DNA of 64,000 nucleotides. It comes from Pseudomonas sp. MPC6. GTDB taxonomy: Bacteria > Pseudomonadota > Gammaproteobacteria > Pseudomonadales > Pseudomonadaceae. Each line of letters begins with the position of its first letter. The first letter of the stretch is position 1. Made by a program: the position numbers and the translations under genes. The notes beneath the pieces were generated by a model, which saw only the letters and a program-made list of their open reading frames with translations, was not told where the DNA came from and ran no database searches. Shown here piece after piece: positions 27,001 through 35,785 of the stretch. Where the stretch lies: NCBI RefSeq assembly GCF_006094435.1, contig NZ_CP034783.1, forward strand, positions 3,747,001-3,811,000. Reading direction: 5' to 3'.

Positions 27001-27799
27001 AGAAGTGCGCGTCCGGGGTACGGGTCTGCGGGACGTTGGAGCCCCAGGCGATGATGTAGTTGGAGTTGTACCAGTCGGCCGATTCCGGCACGTCGGTCTG
27101 CTCGCCCCACACCATGGGCGAGGCCGGTGGCAAGTCGCAGTACCAGTCATAGAAACTCAGGCAGGCGCCGCCGATCAGCGACAGGTAACGCGAGCCTGCG
27201 GCATAGCTGACCATCGACATGGCTGGAATCGGCGAGAACCCGACGATCCGGTCCGGGCCGTATTGCTTGATCGTATAGACGTTGGCGGCAGCGATGATCT
27301 CGTTGACTTCTTCCCAGTTGGAGCGAATGAAGCCACCCATGCCGCGTTTGCTTTTATAGGAGTCGGCCTTGGCCTTGTCCTCGACGATGCTGGCCCAGGC
27401 TTCGACCGGCGCCATGGTTTGCCGCGCATCGCGCCAGAGCTTGAGCAACGGCTTGCGGATTTTCGGGTACTTGAGCCGGTTGGCGCTGTAGATGTACCAG
27501 CTGTAGCTGGCACCACGCGGACAGCCACGGGGCTCATGGTTCGGCAGGTCGTTACGGGTACGCGGGTAGTCGGTCTGCTGGGTTTCCCAGGTGATCAGGC
27601 CGTTCTTGACGTAGATTTTCCACGAGCAGGAGCCGGTGCAGTTCACCCCGTGGGTGGAACGCACGATCTTGTCGTACTGCCAGCGCGAACGGTAGACGTT
27701 CTCCCAGTCGCGGGACTCTTTGCGGGTCTCGCCATGACCGTCGGAAAACTCGTTTTGCTTGCGATTGAAAAACTTCAGTTGATCCAGTAAATGACTCAC
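24026..27799 (-). CDS. narG: Respiratory nitrate reductase alpha subunit NarG
   Basis: 1257-aa molybdenum subunit reducing nitrate to nitrite on the cytoplasmic face. The 4Fe-4S FS0 ligands are His50, Cys54, Cys58 and Cys93, identical in position to E. coli. The molybdenum-ligand Asp lies in PESADWYNSNYIIAWGSN. Full length, no breaks. It follows narK2 after 68 bases that carry no evident promoter. Confidence 0.98.
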   Translation of the reverse strand: MSHLLDQLKFFNRKQNEFSDGHGETRKESRDWENVYRSRWQYDKIVRSTHGVNCTGSCSWKIYVKNGLITWETQQTDYPRTRNDLPNHEPRGCPRGASYSWYIYSANRLKYPKIRKPLLKLWRDARQTMAPVEAWASIVEDKAKADSYKSKRGMGGFIRSNWEEVNEIIAAANVYTIKQYGPDRIVGFSPIPAMSMVSYAAGSRYLSLIGGACLSFYDWYCDLPPASPMVWGEQTDVPESADWYNSNYIIAWGSNVPQTRTPDAHFFTEVRYKGTKTVAITPDYSEVAKLTDLWLNPKQGTDAALAQAFNHVIFKEFHLDKPSAYFTDYAKRFTDLPVLVLLKQMVDKAPGAGYQPDRFLRASDLTDNLGQENNPEWKTIALDVSGELVSPQGSIGYRWGEKGKWNILPREGGEGREIDLKLSLIGDDVAEVAFPYFAGESHEHFQHVAGDAVQYRRVPVHNVVLADGSVAKVATVFDLSAANLAIDRGLGGENVAKDYNDASVPGTPAWQEQITGVSREKAIQIAREFADNADKTKGRSMIIVGAAMNHWYHMDMNYRGLINMLMLCGCVGQTGGGWAHYVGQEKLRPQCGWLPLAFGLDWNRPPRQMNGTSFFYAHSSQWRHEKMSMHDVLSPLADKSQFPEHALDYNIRAERAGWLPSAPQLNTNPLHICRDAAAAGMDPKDYVVKSLQDGSLRFSCEQPDSPVNFPRNMFIWRSNLLGSSGKGHEYMLKYLLGTKNGVMNEDIGQVGDCKPEEAEWVDEGAIGKLDLVTTLDFRMSSTCVYSDIVLPTATWYEKDDMNTSDMHPFIHPLSAAIDPAWESRSDWEIYKGIAKAFSSMAVGHLGVEKDLVTIPLMHDSVGELAQPFGGTDWKSAGVAPVPGKNAPNLHVVERDYPNIYKQFSSLGPLLEKHGNGGKGINWNTEDEVKFLGELNHKEGDAGISQGRPKIDTAIDAAEVILSLAPETNGQVAVKAWAALSEFTGIDHSHLALSKAHEAIRFRDIQAQPRKIISSPTWSGLEDDHVSYNAGYTNVHEGIPWRTITGRQQFYQDHPWMQAFGEQLMSYRPPVNTRTIEGVKGKRSNGHKEIVLNWITPHQKWGIHSTYSDNLLMLTLSRGGPIVWLSENDAKSAGIEDNDWIECFNINGALTARAVVSQRVKDGMVMMYHAQERIVNVPGSETTKTRGGHHNSVTRVVLKPTHMIGGYAQQAYGFNYYGTVGCNRDEFVVVRKMSKVDWLDGSSGDDLPRPLPTDIEEN

Positions 27800-27867
27800 G
27801 GTGTAGTCCTCTCAGGCTTGCTGCGGGGTTCTGCGCCCCGCCCACGCGATGGTTGGATTCGGGTTTC

Positions 27868-29265
27868 TCAGCAGGGAGTCGCTGCGCCTTTGCGCGCGTA
27901 CCACCACCACGTCACCACGATGCAGCTCAGGTAAAAGCCGACGAACATGTAGAAGGCCATCTCCGGGCCGCCGGTCTGGGCCATCGAAGTGCCGAAGGAT
28001 TTGGGAATGAAGAACGCGCCGAAGGCGCCCATGGCCGAACTGAAGCCCAGGACCGCGGCTGACTCTTTGCCGGCATTTTTCAGCGCCTGTTCGCGCACTG
28101 CCGTTGGTTTGCCGGCCGAAGCTTTTTCATGCTGGGTGCGGAAGATCATCGGGATCATGCGGAAGGTGGAGCCGTTGCCCACACCGGTGGTGATGAACAG
28201 CAACATGAACATGCCGAGGAAGCCGTAGAAGTTGCCGCCCGAGCCGTTCTGCGGCAAAAAGTGCAATACGCCGAAGACCATCACGATCATCAGGACGAAG
28301 TTCCACAAGGTCACTTTCGCGCCACCGAGCTTGTCCGCCAGCCAGCCGCCCAATGGACGCACCAGGGCGCCAACCAACGGGCCGAGGAAGGCGAATTTCA
28401 AGGCGATGACATCAGGGAACGAGGTTTTGATCAGCAGCGGAAACGCGGCGGAGAAGCCGATGAACGAACCGAAGGTCGCCAGGTACAACCAGCACATCAG
28501 CCAGTTGTGTTTGCGTTTGAAGATCACCGCCTGCTCGCTGAACGAGGCCCGGGCACTGGACAGATCATTCATGCCAAACCAGGCCAGCACCGTCACCAGG
28601 ACAATGAACGGCACCCAGATGAAGCCGGCGTTCTGCAACCACAACTGGCCGCCATCCGGCAACGCTTGCGGCGAGCCGCCCATGAAGCCGAACACACCGA
28701 AGGTAATCACCAGCGGCACGCAGAACTGCATCACCGAGACGCCCAGGTTACCCAGCCCGGCATTCAGGCCAAGCGCCGTACCCTGCTGCGACTTGGGATA
28801 GAAGAAGCTGATGTTGGACATGCTCGAGGCGAAGTTGCCGCCACCGAAACCGCAGAGCAAGGCAATCAACACGAACACGCTGTAGGAGGTGCTCGGGTCC
28901 TGCACGGCGAAGCCCATCCAGATCGAGGGCAGCAACAGCGACGCGGTGCTCAGGGCGGTCCAGCGCCGGCCACCGAAGATCGGCACCATAAAGGAATAGA
29001 AGACGCGCAAGGTCGCCCCGGACAGCCCCGGCAACGCGGCCAGCCAGAACAGCTGGTCGGTGGTGAAGCTGAAGCCGATGGCGTTCAACCGCACGATCAC
29101 CGTGCTCCAGACCATCCAGACCGCAAAGGCCAGCAGCAGCGCAGGAATGGAAATCCACAGGTTGCGCGTGGCGGTCTGTTTGCCGCTACTTCCCCAGAAC
29201 GCGGGGTCCTCGGGGCGCCAGTCATGAATGACCGGGCCTTTGTCAGGCTTTTGCAGAACGGACAT
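27868..29265 (-). CDS. narK2: Nitrate/nitrite transporter NarK2-type
   Basis: 465-aa major-facilitator protein with about 12 membrane segments. Nitrate signature GFGGGNFASSMSNISFFYP and GLGNLGVSVMQF identify the NarK family. The longer N-terminus and second position match NarK2, the presumed nitrate/nitrite exchanger. It overlaps narK1 by 23 bases. Confidence 0.93.
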   Translation of the reverse strand: MSVLQKPDKGPVIHDWRPEDPAFWGSSGKQTATRNLWISIPALLLAFAVWMVWSTVIVRLNAIGFSFTTDQLFWLAALPGLSGATLRVFYSFMVPIFGGRRWTALSTASLLLPSIWMGFAVQDPSTSYSVFVLIALLCGFGGGNFASSMSNISFFYPKSQQGTALGLNAGLGNLGVSVMQFCVPLVITFGVFGFMGGSPQALPDGGQLWLQNAGFIWVPFIVLVTVLAWFGMNDLSSARASFSEQAVIFKRKHNWLMCWLYLATFGSFIGFSAAFPLLIKTSFPDVIALKFAFLGPLVGALVRPLGGWLADKLGGAKVTLWNFVLMIVMVFGVLHFLPQNGSGGNFYGFLGMFMLLFITTGVGNGSTFRMIPMIFRTQHEKASAGKPTAVREQALKNAGKESAAVLGFSSAMGAFGAFFIPKSFGTSMAQTGGPEMAFYMFVGFYLSCIVVTWWWYARKGAATPC

Positions 29266-30547
29266 GTTCTTCTCCTAGGGCAATGCTGGAAAACGGGGAC
29301 TGGGTCAGCGGCGGCGCTTTACCCAGCACCGGGCTTTTGCGGATTTCGCTGAAGTACATCCAGGTGAGGGAGACCCAGACCACGCCGTACATCAACATGA
29401 AGCAGGAAGAGCGCACGCCGGTGATGTCCACCAGGGCGCCGAACAGGATGGGCAACACGAACCCGCCCAGGCCACCGGCGAGGCCGACGATGCCGGACAC
29501 CGCACCCATGTTTTTCGGGTAGTCGTTGGCGATGTATTTGAAGACCGAAGCCTTGCCGAACGCGAAGGCGATGCCCATGACGAACAGCAGCACGGTGAAC
29601 AGCGCGGGGTTGAGGCCGATGTGGAAATCCACCGGGCCGTTGATCGTTTGCACTTGCAGCTGGGTCTGGGGATACGAGAGCAGGAACAGGCAAATCCAGC
29701 TGACCCACAACACCCACCAGGTCACGCTTTGCGCACCCCAGCGATCCGACATCCAGCCGCCGACCGCACGCAGCACGCCACCGGGCAGAGAAAAACAGGC
29801 CGCCAGCAACGCCGCGCTTTGCAGGCTGAAACCGTATTCCTGCACGTAGTACTTGGTCATCCACAGCGCGAGGGCGACATACCCCCCGAAGACGATCGAG
29901 TAGTACTGGCAGTAGCGCCACACCGCCGGATCCTTCAGCGAGCTCAATTGCTCCCGCAAAGTCGCGCCAGTGGCACTGCGGTGGTCCTTGTTTTCGGCGC
30001 TGAAGAACCAGAACAACAGCGCAGTAATAAACAGGATTGCGCTGAAGACTTTCGGCACCAGCTGCCAACTGCCGGCAGCGATCAGCGCCGGGGCGAGAAA
30101 CTTGGTCACCGCGGCCCCGGCGTTACCGGCACCGAAGATGCCCATCGCGAAGCCCTGGTTCTCCTTGTCGAACCATTTGGCGACGTAGGCAATCCCCACC
30201 GAGAACGAGCCACCGGCCAGGCCGACGAACAAGCCCAGCACCAGGAACTGCCAGTAGGCGGTGGCGTGACTGATCAGGTACAGCGGCGCGACGCAGGCCA
30301 GCATCAGCAGGAAGAACACGCTGCGCCCGCCAAAGCGGTCGGTCAGCAGGCCCAGGGGCAACCGCACCAGCGAGCCGGTCAGTACCGGGGTCGCGGCCAG
30401 CAGGCCGAACTGGGTTTCGTTGAGCTGGAGAAGGTCCTTGATCGGCACCCCGAGCACGGCAAACATCATCCAGACCATGAAACAGACAGTGAAGGCCAAT
30501 GTGCTCATGCCCAGCACTAGGCCTTGTCGTACACGGGGTTGGGTCAC
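29243..30547 (-). CDS. narK1: Nitrate transporter NarK1-type
   Basis: 434-aa major-facilitator protein, 12 membrane segments, with GLAGGSFSVGIAYVAKWF and GIFGAGNAGAAVTKF nitrate signatures. It is first gene of the nar operon. NarK1-type proteins are thought to import nitrate with protons. FNR and NarL sites lie upstream. Confidence 0.93.
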   Translation of the reverse strand: MTQPRVRQGLVLGMSTLAFTVCFMVWMMFAVLGVPIKDLLQLNETQFGLLAATPVLTGSLVRLPLGLLTDRFGGRSVFFLLMLACVAPLYLISHATAYWQFLVLGLFVGLAGGSFSVGIAYVAKWFDKENQGFAMGIFGAGNAGAAVTKFLAPALIAAGSWQLVPKVFSAILFITALLFWFFSAENKDHRSATGATLREQLSSLKDPAVWRYCQYYSIVFGGYVALALWMTKYYVQEYGFSLQSAALLAACFSLPGGVLRAVGGWMSDRWGAQSVTWWVLWVSWICLFLLSYPQTQLQVQTINGPVDFHIGLNPALFTVLLFVMGIAFAFGKASVFKYIANDYPKNMGAVSGIVGLAGGLGGFVLPILFGALVDITGVRSSCFMLMYGVVWVSLTWMYFSEIRKSPVLGKAPPLTQSPFSSIALGEEHVRSAKA

Positions 30548-30606
30548 GATGCTCTCCAGTCAGTTAGCCACGGCTGCAGACTAGAGAGGCCGACCCCGCA
30601 AAAACT

Positions 30607-30620
30607 TGATCCATATCAAC
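30607..30620. promoter_or_regulatory. ANR box for narK1 operon
   Basis: TTGATCCATATCAA, perfect TTGAT-N4-ATCAA, centred about 66 bases before the narK1 ATG. Confidence 0.9.
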
Positions 30621-30657
30621 GTAGCCCATGGGGGCACAGGCCTATGCTTGCGCGGCC

Positions 30658-30673
30658 TACCTCCAAGGAGGTA
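30658..30673. promoter_or_regulatory. NarL 7-2-7 inverted repeat
   Basis: TACCTCC-AA-GGAGGTA is a perfect palindrome. It fits the 7-2-7 heptamer layout used by NarL (consensus TACYYMT) except the last base of each half. It lies upstream of the ANR box relative to narK1, the arrangement known for P. aeruginosa and P. stutzeri narK1. Confidence 0.75.
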
Positions 30674-30850
30674 GTCCTGCAAAGGCTTGAAACCCTAGGT
30701 TTATCAGGGGCTTGGGCTTTTCTTCCAAGGTTTTTGCTGACAGGGATCAGTCGACAACTCTTTAGAGGTAGCGCGCCCGGGATCGGCGGCAAAACCTGCT
30801 CTGGTGCACTCTATGCTCTGTTTTCCTGATTTTTTCCCGAGTCGGCGTTG

Positions 30851-32653
30851 ATGATTCGCTGGTTGCGCAGCTCCCTGCCCGCTCGCGCCGGGCTGGCGGT
30901 GATCCTGATCGCCGTGCTCGCCCTCGCCAGCTCATTGAGCGCCGGGCTGATCGCCTGGTTCAGCCAGGGCGATGCCGCCGCGATCAATACCGCGGGCTCG
31001 GTGCGCATGGAGACCTACCACCTGAGCTGGAAACTGGCGGCGGGCGCCTCCAGCGAAGACATCGCCAACGTCGCCGACAGCCTGCAGAATCGCCTCGACA
31101 GCCAGTCACTCAAGGCGGTGCTGGAGGATGGCCCGACCACCGCGCTGCAAATCAGCTACGGGCAAATCCAGCACTACTGGAACGAGGAGTTGCGCCCGGC
31201 GCTGGAACGCGGCGATGGGGCCGCTTTTCAAGCCAAAGCCCTGCCCTTCGTTGAACAACTGAACCAGTTCGTCCATCTGCTACAGCGCCAAAGCGAACAA
31301 AAGCAAGGCTGGCAACAGGTGATCCAGGGCATGGCCTTGTTCACCACCCTGTTCGTCCTGCTGATCGGGTTATACGAATTGCAGTATGGGGTCGTCATGC
31401 CCCTGAAAGAGTTGGTGGACGCCACCCAGCGCTTTCGTCGCGGTGACTTCAAGGTGCGGGTCAATCATCAGTCCCAGGATGAACTGGGCCAGTTGGCCAT
31501 GAGTTTCAACGCCATGGCCGAGACGATCGAAGAGTCGCACCGCACCCTGGAGACTCAGGTCCGGCAAAAAACCCTGAACCTGCAACAAGCCAACGCGGCT
31601 CTCGAGTTGCTGTACCAAAGCAGCCGCAGCCTGGCCACACGCCTGGCCAATGCCGAAGGCCTGGATGAGTTGATCCGGCGCTTTCAGCAACGCCTGCCCG
31701 GTTTGCGCCTGTCGCTGTGCCTGCAAGGACAATTGCAGGCACCGGCCCAGCAGTTGCTCGCCCTGCACGGCGCAAACATCCGCGAAGTCTGCGCCAGCAG
31801 CGATTGCGCCACGTGTCAGAAGCACCATGAAACCAGTCCGCAAACCTTCAGCATCAGCAACCAGGGCAGTGAACTGGGCGAACTCAAGGCGCATTTTGTC
31901 GACGGCCATCCCACGCAAGCCTGGGAAACCCAACTGATCCAGGCCCTGGCCAACCTGATTGGCACCTCGCTGTCGCTCAAGCGTCAACGGGAACAGGATC
32001 ATCGCCTGCTGCTGCTGGACGAACGCACGATCATTGCCCGCGAGCTGCACGATTCACTGGCCCAGGCCCTGTCCTACATGAAACTGCAAGTCAGCCGCCT
32101 GCAGACCCTGATGCGCCGTGGCGAACCGGTGGAAACCCTGGAAAACGTCACAGCGGAACTGCGCGAAGGGCTGAACAATGCCTACCGCCAGCTACGCGAG
32201 TTGCTGACCACCTTTCGCTTGCAGATTCACGATGCGGGGCTGGTGCAGGAACTCAAGGACACCGCCGAGGAGTTCTCTCGCCGCGGCGAATTCCAGGTGC
32301 ACCTGCACGTCGACGCATTGGCTTTTCAGCTATCGGCCAGCGAGCAAATCCACATCCTGCAGATCACCCGCGAGGCGCTCTCCAATTGCCTGCGCCACGC
32401 CCATGCGCAAAGCGCCTGGCTGCAACTGCGTCAGGAAGGCGAAACCGTGAGGCTCAGCGTCGAAGACGACGGACGCGGGTTCAGCGGCAAAGTCGATCCG
32501 CGCGAACACCACGGCCTGAACATCATGGATGAGCGGGCCCGCAGCTTGCGCGGCCAGTTGCAGATTTTTTCCAGGGCGCCCCAGGGCACCCGCGTCCAGC
32601 TGGAATTCCGCCCGGAGTTTCTTGGACAGCAAACAGAAGGTAGCGTCACATGA
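30851..32653 (+). CDS. narX: Nitrate/nitrite sensor kinase NarX
   Basis: 600 aa. N-terminal membrane anchor, periplasmic sensor with a P-box like INTAGSVRMETYHLSWKL (about 46-63) that binds nitrate, second membrane segment near 165-185, HAMP, a Cys-containing central module (CASSDCATC), and HPK7-type kinase with His in ARELHDSLAQ and an ATP-binding DDGRGF. The first codon could be TTG 30848, but ATG 30851 is used. narL overlaps its end. Confidence 0.93.
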   Translation: MIRWLRSSLPARAGLAVILIAVLALASSLSAGLIAWFSQGDAAAINTAGSVRMETYHLSWKLAAGASSEDIANVADSLQNRLDSQSLKAVLEDGPTTALQISYGQIQHYWNEELRPALERGDGAAFQAKALPFVEQLNQFVHLLQRQSEQKQGWQQVIQGMALFTTLFVLLIGLYELQYGVVMPLKELVDATQRFRRGDFKVRVNHQSQDELGQLAMSFNAMAETIEESHRTLETQVRQKTLNLQQANAALELLYQSSRSLATRLANAEGLDELIRRFQQRLPGLRLSLCLQGQLQAPAQQLLALHGANIREVCASSDCATCQKHHETSPQTFSISNQGSELGELKAHFVDGHPTQAWETQLIQALANLIGTSLSLKRQREQDHRLLLLDERTIIARELHDSLAQALSYMKLQVSRLQTLMRRGEPVETLENVTAELREGLNNAYRQLRELLTTFRLQIHDAGLVQELKDTAEEFSRRGEFQVHLHVDALAFQLSASEQIHILQITREALSNCLRHAHAQSAWLQLRQEGETVRLSVEDDGRGFSGKVDPREHHGLNIMDERARSLRGQLQIFSRAPQGTRVQLEFRPEFLGQQTEGSVT

Positions 32654-33297
32654 CCCCGTCCCCGCGACACCGAATCCTGCTGGTCGACGACCATCCGATG
32701 ATGCGGCACGGCATCCGCCAGATGCTCGAGCTTGAAGATGATTTCGAGATCGTCGGCGAAGCCAGCCATGGCGAAGAAGCCCTCCCCTTGATCGAGCCGT
32801 TGCGACCGGACCTGGTGCTGCTCGACAACAACATGCCGCAGATGAACGGCATTGAAACCCTGCGTCAATTACGCGCGATGCACTACAGCGGCAAGGTGCT
32901 GCTGTTCACGGTCTCGGACGCCGAAGACGATATTCGCGACGCACTGCGCCTGGATGCCGACGGCTACCTGCTCAAGGACATGGAACCCGAACTCCTGATT
33001 CAGTACATCCGCGATGCCTTGAACGGTGTATTGGTGATCAGCCCGGGCCTGACCCAGGTCATGGCCCAGGCACTGCGCTCACCGCAACGCCAAACCGTGG
33101 TGGAACTGACCGAACGTGAACGCCAGGTACTGAAAACCATCGCCAGCGGTTTCAGCAACAAGGTCATCGGGCACAAGCTGGGCATTACTGAAGGTACGGT
33201 CAAGGTTCACGTCAAGAACCTGCTGCATAAACTCGGCTTGCGTTCGCGGGTCGAGGCGGCGGTGTGGGCCATGGAGCACTTGCGCAGTGCGGGCTGA
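32650..33297 (+). CDS. narL: Nitrate response regulator NarL
   Basis: 215 aa. Receiver domain with acidic pair VDDH and phospho-acceptor Asp59 in LLDNNMP, then a LuxR-type helix-turn-helix (LTERERQVLKTIASGFSNKVIGHKLGITEGTVKVH). It starts 4 bases inside narX as ATGA. It is expected to act on the 7-2-7 sites near narK1, dnrE and moaB. Confidence 0.95.
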   Translation: MTPSPRHRILLVDDHPMMRHGIRQMLELEDDFEIVGEASHGEEALPLIEPLRPDLVLLDNNMPQMNGIETLRQLRAMHYSGKVLLFTVSDAEDDIRDALRLDADGYLLKDMEPELLIQYIRDALNGVLVISPGLTQVMAQALRSPQRQTVVELTERERQVLKTIASGFSNKVIGHKLGITEGTVKVHVKNLLHKLGLRSRVEAAVWAMEHLRSAG

Positions 33298-33303
33298 AGG
33301 GCA

Positions 33304-33319
33304 TGCCTCTTTCGAGGTA
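33304..33319. promoter_or_regulatory. NarL-like 7-2-7 site before dnrE
   Basis: TGCCTCT-TT-CGAGGTA, centred 72.5 bases before the dnrE ATG. One half keeps the AGGTA core. No FNR box accompanies it, consistent with nitrate control of dnrE reported for P. stutzeri. Confidence 0.6.
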
Positions 33320-33383
33320 GACCTGCAGAGGCATGGGGCAATTGCCTCGTGTTCTTTACTATGATCGTCAGCGGAGGTACGCC

Positions 33384-34058
33384 ATGCTGACCCACCCTTC
33401 CATCGTTTTAACGTTGCGCCGACACCATCTGTTCAGCCAACTGCCGGAGAAAGTCTTCGAGGAAGTCTGCGGGCTGGCGATGCTCAAGCGTCTGAGTTGC
33501 CACAGCACGCTCATGCACCAAGGGGATCCGGCCAAGCGCTTTTTCCTGTTGGTCAGCGGGCAGATCAAGCTGTACCGGCTCACCGGTGAAGGCCAGGAAA
33601 ACCTGGTGGAAATCATTCAGCCCGGCCAGACTTTTGCCGAAGCCTTGCTGTTCAGCCAGGCCCGGCTGTACCCGGTGAGCGCCACGGCGCTCAAGGACAG
33701 CGTGCTGGTGAGCATCGAGGGCAGCCATTATCGCAACGTTCTGGAGGACCAGCCGAAAGTTTGCCTGGCGATCCTGGCGAGCATGAGCGTGCACCTGCAC
33801 CTGCGTCTGCGCGATATCGATACCTTGACCATGGCCAGCGCGAGCCGGCGGGTGATCCATTTCCTGTTCCAGGAGCGCAACCCGCTCACCAACCGGATTG
33901 TCTTGCAGGTCTCCAAACGCCTGGTGGCCTCGAAGCTGGGTATTCAACCGGAAACCTTTTCGCGGATTTTGCACCGCCTGGTGGACAGTGGCCTGATCGC
34001 CATGGAACGGCGCAATATCAGCATCCTCGCCGAAGAGGATCTCGCGGCCTTCCAATAG
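33384..34058 (+). CDS. dnrE: CRP/FNR-family regulator, DnrE-like
   Basis: 224 aa. Cyclic-nucleotide-binding-like sensor (HSTLMHQGDPAKRFFLLVSGQIKLY, PGQTFAEALLF) and a C-terminal helix-turn-helix (SKLGIQPETFSRILHRL). It lacks the N-terminal Cys cluster of ANR, so it belongs to the DNR group that is thought to sense NO through heme. Position right after narXL matches dnrE of P. stutzeri. Start 33384 follows CGGAGG. Confidence 0.85.
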   Translation: MLTHPSIVLTLRRHHLFSQLPEKVFEEVCGLAMLKRLSCHSTLMHQGDPAKRFFLLVSGQIKLYRLTGEGQENLVEIIQPGQTFAEALLFSQARLYPVSATALKDSVLVSIEGSHYRNVLEDQPKVCLAILASMSVHLHLRLRDIDTLTMASASRRVIHFLFQERNPLTNRIVLQVSKRLVASKLGIQPETFSRILHRLVDSGLIAMERRNISILAEEDLAAFQ

Positions 34059-34132
34059 ACGGAATTGACCGCAGTCAATGCGCAATACCGCCGGCCTTGC
34101 ACACTGAACAAGTCCATCCATGGAGAGCGCTC

Positions 34133-34531
34133 ATGCCCCGTTCAACCTTGCCTCTGGTTTACGCCTGCTCAGGCTGTTCCAATGTTGCCCAGCTGGCCAA
34201 TACCCTGGCCGTGCGTCTGGATCGCAGCGGCCTGGCGGAAATGTCCTGCATCGTCGGGGTTGGCGGGCACGTGGCGGCGCTGGTAAACAAGGCGAGCTCG
34301 GGGCGGCGGATTTTCGCGCTGGACGGTTGTGCGCTGGAATGTGTCGAGAACTGCCTGAAACAGCATGGACTGCACGCGGATGTGCACCTGATCCTCAACC
34401 AACACGGCCTGCGCAAACGCAATGGCGAAGACTGCACGCAGGCGCAGGGGGATGAGTTGTTTGAAGCGATCAGGCAGTTGATTGCCACTGATGCCCTGCA
34501 GGAAGAAAACCGCCAGGAAACGATGGCCTAA
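34133..34531 (+). CDS. DGC-domain putative zinc-binding protein
   Basis: 132 aa, MPRSTLPLVYACSGCSNVAQ.... The CSGCSN start, GVGGHVAALV and the ALDGCALECVENCL motif (DGC) mark the DGC family of small putative zinc or metal-cysteine proteins. Cytoplasmic. The family is often found beside anaerobic-respiration genes, and its function is not established. It is probably co-transcribed with dnrE (74 bases). Confidence 0.8.
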   Translation: MPRSTLPLVYACSGCSNVAQLANTLAVRLDRSGLAEMSCIVGVGGHVAALVNKASSGRRIFALDGCALECVENCLKQHGLHADVHLILNQHGLRKRNGEDCTQAQGDELFEAIRQLIATDALQEENRQETMA

Positions 34532-34550
34532 GGGACAACGTAAATCTAAA

Positions 34551-35775
34551 TGTAGGAGCCGGCTTGCCGGCGAAGGCGTCTTCATGGGCGCTGCAAGGCT
34601 CAAGGCCGCTTTCGCTGGCAAGCCAGCTCCTACAGGATCGGCTGCGAACCGCTGAATCGTGGACACGTTAAAACCTGTAGGAGCCGGCTTGCCGGCGAAG
34701 GCGTCTTCATGGGCGCTGTAAGGCTCAAGGCCGCTTTCGCTGGCAAGCCAGCTCCTACAGGATCGGCTGCGAACCGCTGAATCGTGGACACGTTAAAACC
34801 TGTAGGAGCCGGCTTGCCGGCGAAGGCGTCTTCATGGGCGCTGTAAGGCTCAAGGCCGCTTTCGCTGGCAAGCCAGCTCCTACAGGATCGGCTGCGAACC
34901 GCTGAATGGTGGACACGTTAAAACCTGTAGGAGCCGGCTTGCCGGCGAAGGCGTCTTCATGGGCGCTGCAAGGCTCAAGGCCGCTTTCGCTGGCAAGCCA
35001 GCTCCTACAGGATCGGCTGCGAACCGCTGAATGGTGGACACGTTAAAACCTGTAGGAGCCGGCTTGCCGGCGAAGGCGTCTTCATGGGCGCTGCAAGGCT
35101 CAAGGCCGCTTTCGCTGGCAAGCCAGCTCCTACAGGATCGGCTGCGAACCGCTGAATTGTGGACACGCTAAACCCTGTAGGAGCCGGCTTGCCGGCGAAG
35201 GCGTCTTCATGGGCGCTGCAAGGCTTGAGGCCGCTTTCGCTGGCAAGCCAGCTCCTACAGGATCGGCTGCGAACCGCTGAATGGTGGACACGTTAAAACC
35301 TGTAGGAGCCGGCTTGCCGGCGAAGGCGTCTTCATGGGCGCTGCAAGGCTCAAGGCCGCTTTCGCTGGCAAGCCAGCTCCTACAGGATCGGCTGCGAACC
35401 GCTGAATCGTGGACACGTTAAAACCTGTAGGAGCCGGCTTGCCGGCGAAGGCGTCTTCATGGGCGCTGCAAGGCTCAAGGCCGCTTTCGCTGGCAAGCCA
35501 GCTCCTACAGGATCGGCTGCGAACCGCTGAATGGTGGACACGTTAAAACCTGTAGGAGCCGGCTTGCCGGCGAAGGCGTCTTCATGGGCGCTGCAAGGCT
35601 CAAGGCCGCTTTCGCTGGCAAGCCAGCTCCTACAGGATCGGCTGCGAACCGCTGAATTGTGGACACGCTAAACCCTGTAGGAGCCGGCTTGCCGGCGAAG
35701 GCGTCTTCATGGGCGCTGCAAGGCTTGAGCCGCCTTCGATGCGGTGCGGCGATCCGACAAGCCAGCTCCTACATG
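34551..35775. repeat. Ten-copy tandem REPIN array, exact 125-bp period
   Basis: TGTAGGAGCCGGCTTGCCGG begins at 34551, 34676, 34801, 34926, 35051, 35176, 35301, 35426, 35551 and 35676. Each unit is an inverted pair of REP arms about 85 bp long plus a 40-bp linker beginning GATCGGCTGCGAACCGCTGA. Copies differ at a few linked positions, and the tenth is degenerate after 35728. The array fills the 1.25-kb gap between the DGC gene and ubiT, with no gene inside. Confidence 0.96.
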
Positions 35776-35785
35776 ATCTGTGTTG

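Larger units (their letters stand above)
30548..30850. promoter_or_regulatory. Divergent narK1 / narXL control region
   Basis: The 303-base gap has an FNR-type box at 30607-30620 and a NarL inverted repeat at 30658-30673. The remaining 170 bases show T-rich sequence and no further recognisable site. No gene in it. Confidence 0.7.

Noticed and set aside
24173..27790. A 1205-codon open frame on the plus strand opposite narG
   Set aside because: It is the antisense shadow of a high-GC conserved gene. NarG on the minus strand has every family motif, and the opposite translation has none.
34551..35775. Regular repeats that could be read as CRISPR
   Set aside because: Units are 125 bp, the whole unit repeats rather than short repeats with unique spacers, each contains inverted REP arms, and no cas genes are near.
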